64,000 nucleotides of DNA from Oncomelania hupensis (taxonomy: Eukaryota > Mollusca > Gastropoda > Littorinimorpha > Pomatiopsidae). Below are positions 50,401 to 64,000 of this stretch, piece after piece (position 1 is the stretch's first letter; every line of letters begins with the position of its first letter). The DNA lies in assembly GCA_036898135.1 (NCBI GenBank), contig CM072517.1:59150990-59214989 (forward strand), read 5' to 3'. Under the pieces are notes generated by a model, which saw only the letters and a program-made list of their open reading frames with translations, did no database searches and was not told where the DNA came from. Made by a program: the position numbers and the translations under genes.

Positions 50401-50800
50401 AAAGCGGTTTACAACAACAATGTTTAGGAATGTGGGAATGTCCGTCAGTTTCATATAACATTGTTGCGTGTTTATTAACAATGCACAATTAAGCCATTTA
50501 CGATAAGGAAATGTTGAAAGTTGACATTTCCCATTAACTTTCACCAAACCTGATTGTGACTACACAATTCTATTCCAGGCTTTATTTGCATTGTTTCTCT
50601 TAAAATTGTGTTTACTTGCTACCATTATTTATTTATGTAACAATTAATCAATTGATTTGTTTTTTTTTTTTTAATTTCTTTGGATGCTTCCAAAAACTCA
50701 TTAACATTTGAGGACTTTTGAAGACAGAAATTAAATCAAACTATTTTACATTTATTGAAAAATTACTTCACGATCTGCGTCTTTTTTCTATTCACTATTC
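50401..50800. other. Continuation of the duplicated TLR 5' flank
   Basis: Homologous to about 30480-30790 upstream of the first TLR gene (shared AATTATGC/AATTAAGC near a GATAAGGAAA, and CATTTATTGAA). It shows where the flank continued before the nested insertion. No gene. Confidence 0.65.
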
Positions 50801-50816
50801 TTTTACTTTTCAATCA

Positions 50817-50895
50817 CCTTCTTCTTCTTCTTCTTCTTCTTCTTCTTCTTCTTCTTCTTCTTCTTCTTCTTCTTCTTCTTTAATCTCTTAATCTT

Positions 50896-50972
<77 letters not shown>

Positions 50973-50973
50973 G
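50817..50973. repeat. (CTT)n and (GTT)n triplet arrays
   Basis: About 65 bases of CTT, a short break, and about 75 bases of GTT. Confidence 0.95.
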
Positions 50974-51393
50974 GTTGTTGTTTTTGTTCGTCGTCATCGT
51001 CTTCTTCTTCTTCCAATTCATCGTCTTCGATTTGAAATTAAATGCAAACAAAAGGTTAATCAAGAGGGCCCCGTTAGGTACGTTTGCATTCGGGCTGCGC
51101 TCGCGGGCTAACACAGACACAAACCCATGCATGCAACAACGCTATTTTTAATGTGACTTTTTGTTTGTGTTGATGTTGTTTTTCGAAGGGTTGGTTGCAA
51201 ACAAAACTGTTTAATCTTAGGAATATTGCATAAAGAAGACACGAATGTGTGTATTTGTGGGTGTGCTTGCCAGCTTTTCTTGCGCGCATGCGTACGTCTT
51301 ATCATTTCGATGAAGAAGACGTTAATAAAATAACCAATTAATACATGAGTCATCGTCTCATTTCCTTTTTTTAATTTTTTTAATGATACTTCG

Positions 51394-51763
<370 letters not shown>

Positions 51764-51884
51764 TATTGACAAGCAGTGTCAGTGTATTGCAATCATGTAA
51801 TTTATTTCGGAGTCCAATGTCAAAGGTGTAATTAATGTGTTTCTGCACAGTTATCAAAGGCCTATGATGATAATCACAATGATG

Positions 51885-52025
51885 ATGATGATGATGATGA
51901 CGACGACGACGGCGATGATGATGAGGAAAAGAAGGAGGAGGATAAGAAGGAGGAGGAGGAGAACTGATCATGAGGAGGAGTAGAAGAATAACGGCTATGA
52001 CGATGACGAAGACAACGACGACGAC

Positions 52026-52097
<72 letters not shown>

Positions 52098-52132
52098 GAC
52101 GTTGACGACGACGACGACGACGACGACGACGA
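51885..52132. repeat. (GAT)n/(GAC)n triplet arrays
   Basis: GAT and GAC triplets with a GGA-rich interruption at 51925-51965. Confidence 0.9.
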
Positions 52133-52511
52133 TAATGACTGCACCGTTACATATTTTGCCTACAACAATGCTGAGAGACGGTCGAAAGTACTGCACAGCA
52201 TGCAGTTTATACATTCAATGTATGCCCCATACATATTTAAACGTTCGATGTCCACATGTATGTGTGAAAACATTTGAAGTTTCACTAAACTCTATATCGA
52301 AATCACTCAGAGGGCGCCGTTGTAGTAATGCCATAGCTTGTGATGTCCGATGCTCCTTCAGCAATCCTTGAGCTGAACAAAGCACTCTATAAGATCTGGC
52401 CATCCCTAATGATACTAATCTATCATAACAAGATTGTTCCACATTTTGTTCACGATCACAGTACAGTCTCCTTAGTCTGCAGTTCTACAGTTTCAGTTCC
52501 ACGCTGCATGA

Positions 52512-62034
<9,523 letters not shown>

Positions 62035-63917
62035 GAGGTCAGGCTGGTCACATTGGTTACATGTAGTTTGCGCTCAGCTCGGGGTCAATGACCAAAAGGC
62101 ACTGACTGGTCAACAGCTACTTTAAGTTTGGTAAGCTTATATGTTTTTACTCCGAACTTCGCGAATCCCAAAGCTGAAAAGATTAATAAATAAATACATA
62201 ACTAAATTTGACTTTTAAAAAACATTAAAAAAAATAAATATAAAAGAAAATAAAGAAATAAATAAATGTAGGTAAAGTAAAAGCAAACAAATAAAATAGA
62301 ATAAATAAATTTTACAAAATTAAATAATTGTATTTCAAGTAAACTACAATACAGTAAAATAAATACAATAAATAAAGAAAGAAATGCCGGTTTAAAAAAA
62401 ATAAATAAATAATAACAAACATTAAAAAGAATATGATCATCCGATTTGTCTAAAGCAATCAAAACAGTTAACATTAAAACAAACTCATTCAAAATGGCCC
62501 AGGAATGAAGTCGCTGTTTCTTTTTAATTCGGTTTACGCTGTCAGTAATATTGTATTCGGAGCTCGCTAGTCCAAGGAATCACAAAGCGCAAAATTGTGA
62601 CGATAACTCCTAAAATCTATTATGTGTTTTAATGACAGAAGCCAGACGTTCAGTGCTACAATACAATACAAGGTTATTGCTTTAGGTCCAGCGTTCAGTG
62701 CTAATACTATAACAATATCCTTCTGATTACGCAACTAATCTTCTTACCAGTCAAGTTAAAGCTGACACTCACCGAAGAATTACGAAGCACAATCCTATGC
62801 TTTCAATTCCTAAACTCTATACCAGATAATTTTTTGAAAGAAGTTTCCAAACTCAATGTTAATGCAATAAAATAACTCGATTAAAAAAAAAGAAAATTAC
62901 GGAACTTACGTCAGAACTATACTTACTCGCCGTGTTATGTACAGACGCATTGTCTCCCTTTTAATTACGAAGCTGCTCTTTCAAACACAGTATTAAGGTG
63001 CAGTAACGCGATACTGATTTAAAGTAGGCACCGACGCCGCAACCGGTAACACAGGGAGAACTAAAAGAACAGAAACCTTATCTGTTTAGCCCATCGCTTT
63101 CCTAGCCACCTGTAGAACGTAGACTACTAACATTATTGCCTCTAAAGTCCATAACACGCGTAGCCGCAGACAGGAGAACTCGTGATTAATTTACCGCCCG
63201 CCGATCAGCGATGGCACGTATTTCACTAACAGACCAGCAAACAGACGATTAAGAAAAAAATTAATAAATACATTCATTTATTCATCAAATTCGTTGTAAT
63301 AAAGACTGATTATCGACAATCCCCGTTTCTCGTGGATCAGCAAAATTATGTGGCTTTCAACGGTAGATTGTTGAAGCGTGTAGTTGGGGCCTTCTCTTAC
63401 CTCTCAGCGCGTCCTTGGCAAAGAGTGGAAACAATGTCATGTCTTTTTATTGTTGTGCACACAATTCCCACCATTGACCGTTAAACCTCACATAGCTACC
63501 AAGGATCATCATCTCCTTCCCTCCCACCCCCCCTCTATATCCCCCCTTCTCCTCCCTTCTCCCTCCCCCTCCCCCTCTCTCGGTTAAGGGTTTTTGGGGG
63601 TTTTTTTGGTGACAAAGAGTTTGCTTCCTTAGTAAATGACAATGTTGTAATATTACAAGATGATCAAATGGGTTATCGTTGCTCAAACCGACAGCCAAGC
63701 TGTGAATTTTGGGCGTCCCTTCCTTGTGGTGTGAACAAATAACTGTGACTGCAATACACACTTTCGCAGCGGTACTATGTTTATGATCAACCTTGATGCT
63801 ATTAATAATCACACAGGCCACTGAATTTATCAATTTATACATCCAACCGTATTTTTTAAAGAGGTTGTTGTTTTGTTTCGTTGTTATTTAATTTTTTTCC
63901 TGCGGGGCAACACTTAC
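62035..63917. other. Upstream region of the CARD gene, no gene recognised
   Basis: Mostly AT-rich. TTATTGCTTTAGGTCCAGCG at about 62673 matches the 3' end of the RNase-H LINE seen at 53029, so a tiny LINE remnant is present. C-rich stretch at 63510-63580. The promoter of the CARD gene should be in this interval but I see no clear core element. Confidence 0.5.
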
Positions 63918-64000
63918 GGTGAATTTAAAAAGGACGTGCGACGCTGAGATTTCTTTCATGGACTCTTGCCAATGGCTGTCAAATAACGCTGCGTTTCCAT
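63918..64000 (-). CDS. Possible exon of an unidentified gene, cut by the window edge
   Basis: The minus strand carries one open frame, GNAALFDSHWQESMKEI then SASHVLFKFT, ending exactly at ACC|GTAAGT, a near-consensus splice donor. The other two frames have stops. It could be an upstream exon of the CARD gene or of another gene. The evidence is only composition and the donor. Confidence 0.25.

Overview
The window is eukaryotic. Multi-exon coding with GT/AG introns, intron-less Toll-like receptor genes, tRNA-derived SINEs, several non-LTR retrotransposon clades and very dense microsatellites all fit a lophotrochozoan invertebrate. A marine mollusc, probably a gastropod, is my inference; nothing in the sequence proves the species. 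Most of the 64 kb is transposable-element and simple-repeat DNA, and I see no prokaryotic features.

Layout. 1-5.9 kb: SINE fold-back, RTE and CR1/Jockey-type LINE fragments, and a Tigger/pogo-like DNA transposon remnant with TA target duplication (2641-5237). 5.9-13.5 kb: a recent Ty3/Gypsy-type LTR retrotransposon on the minus strand, with two near-identical 1.7 kb LTRs, inserted in an (ATCT)n microsatellite. 14.5-21.1 kb: a decayed CR1/Jockey-type LINE split by an almost intact RTE-clade LINE (16974-20284, duplicated TAGAAC). 21.2-23.3 kb: SINE cluster and (ACT)n arrays.

23.5-51 kb is a Toll-like receptor (TLR) cluster on the minus strand: a TLR pseudogene (23485-24290), an intact TLR (26889-29186) and a second intact TLR (42002-44254). 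The two intact genes share homologous 5' and 3' flanks, so they arose by segmental duplication. Later insertions can be recognised by comparing the paralogous flanks: a SINE and possibly an RTE copy upstream of the first gene, a four-deep nest of elements upstream of the second, and a 3.7 kb terminal-inverted-repeat transposon with a 9-bp target duplication 18 bp past the stop codon of the second.

52.5-62 kb holds a five-exon minus-strand gene encoding a 368-residue protein with an N-terminal CARD, a long coiled coil and a serine-rich, lysine-ended tail. All four introns have canonical GT/AG ends and compatible phases. Its introns carry SINEs, LINE fragments, an LTR-like segment, a 14-bp minisatellite and microsatellites. 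A possible exon of a further minus-strand gene lies at the right edge.

The genes that look functional (two TLRs and the CARD-coiled-coil protein) all belong to families used in innate immune signalling. Whether they act together is inference from family and proximity only.
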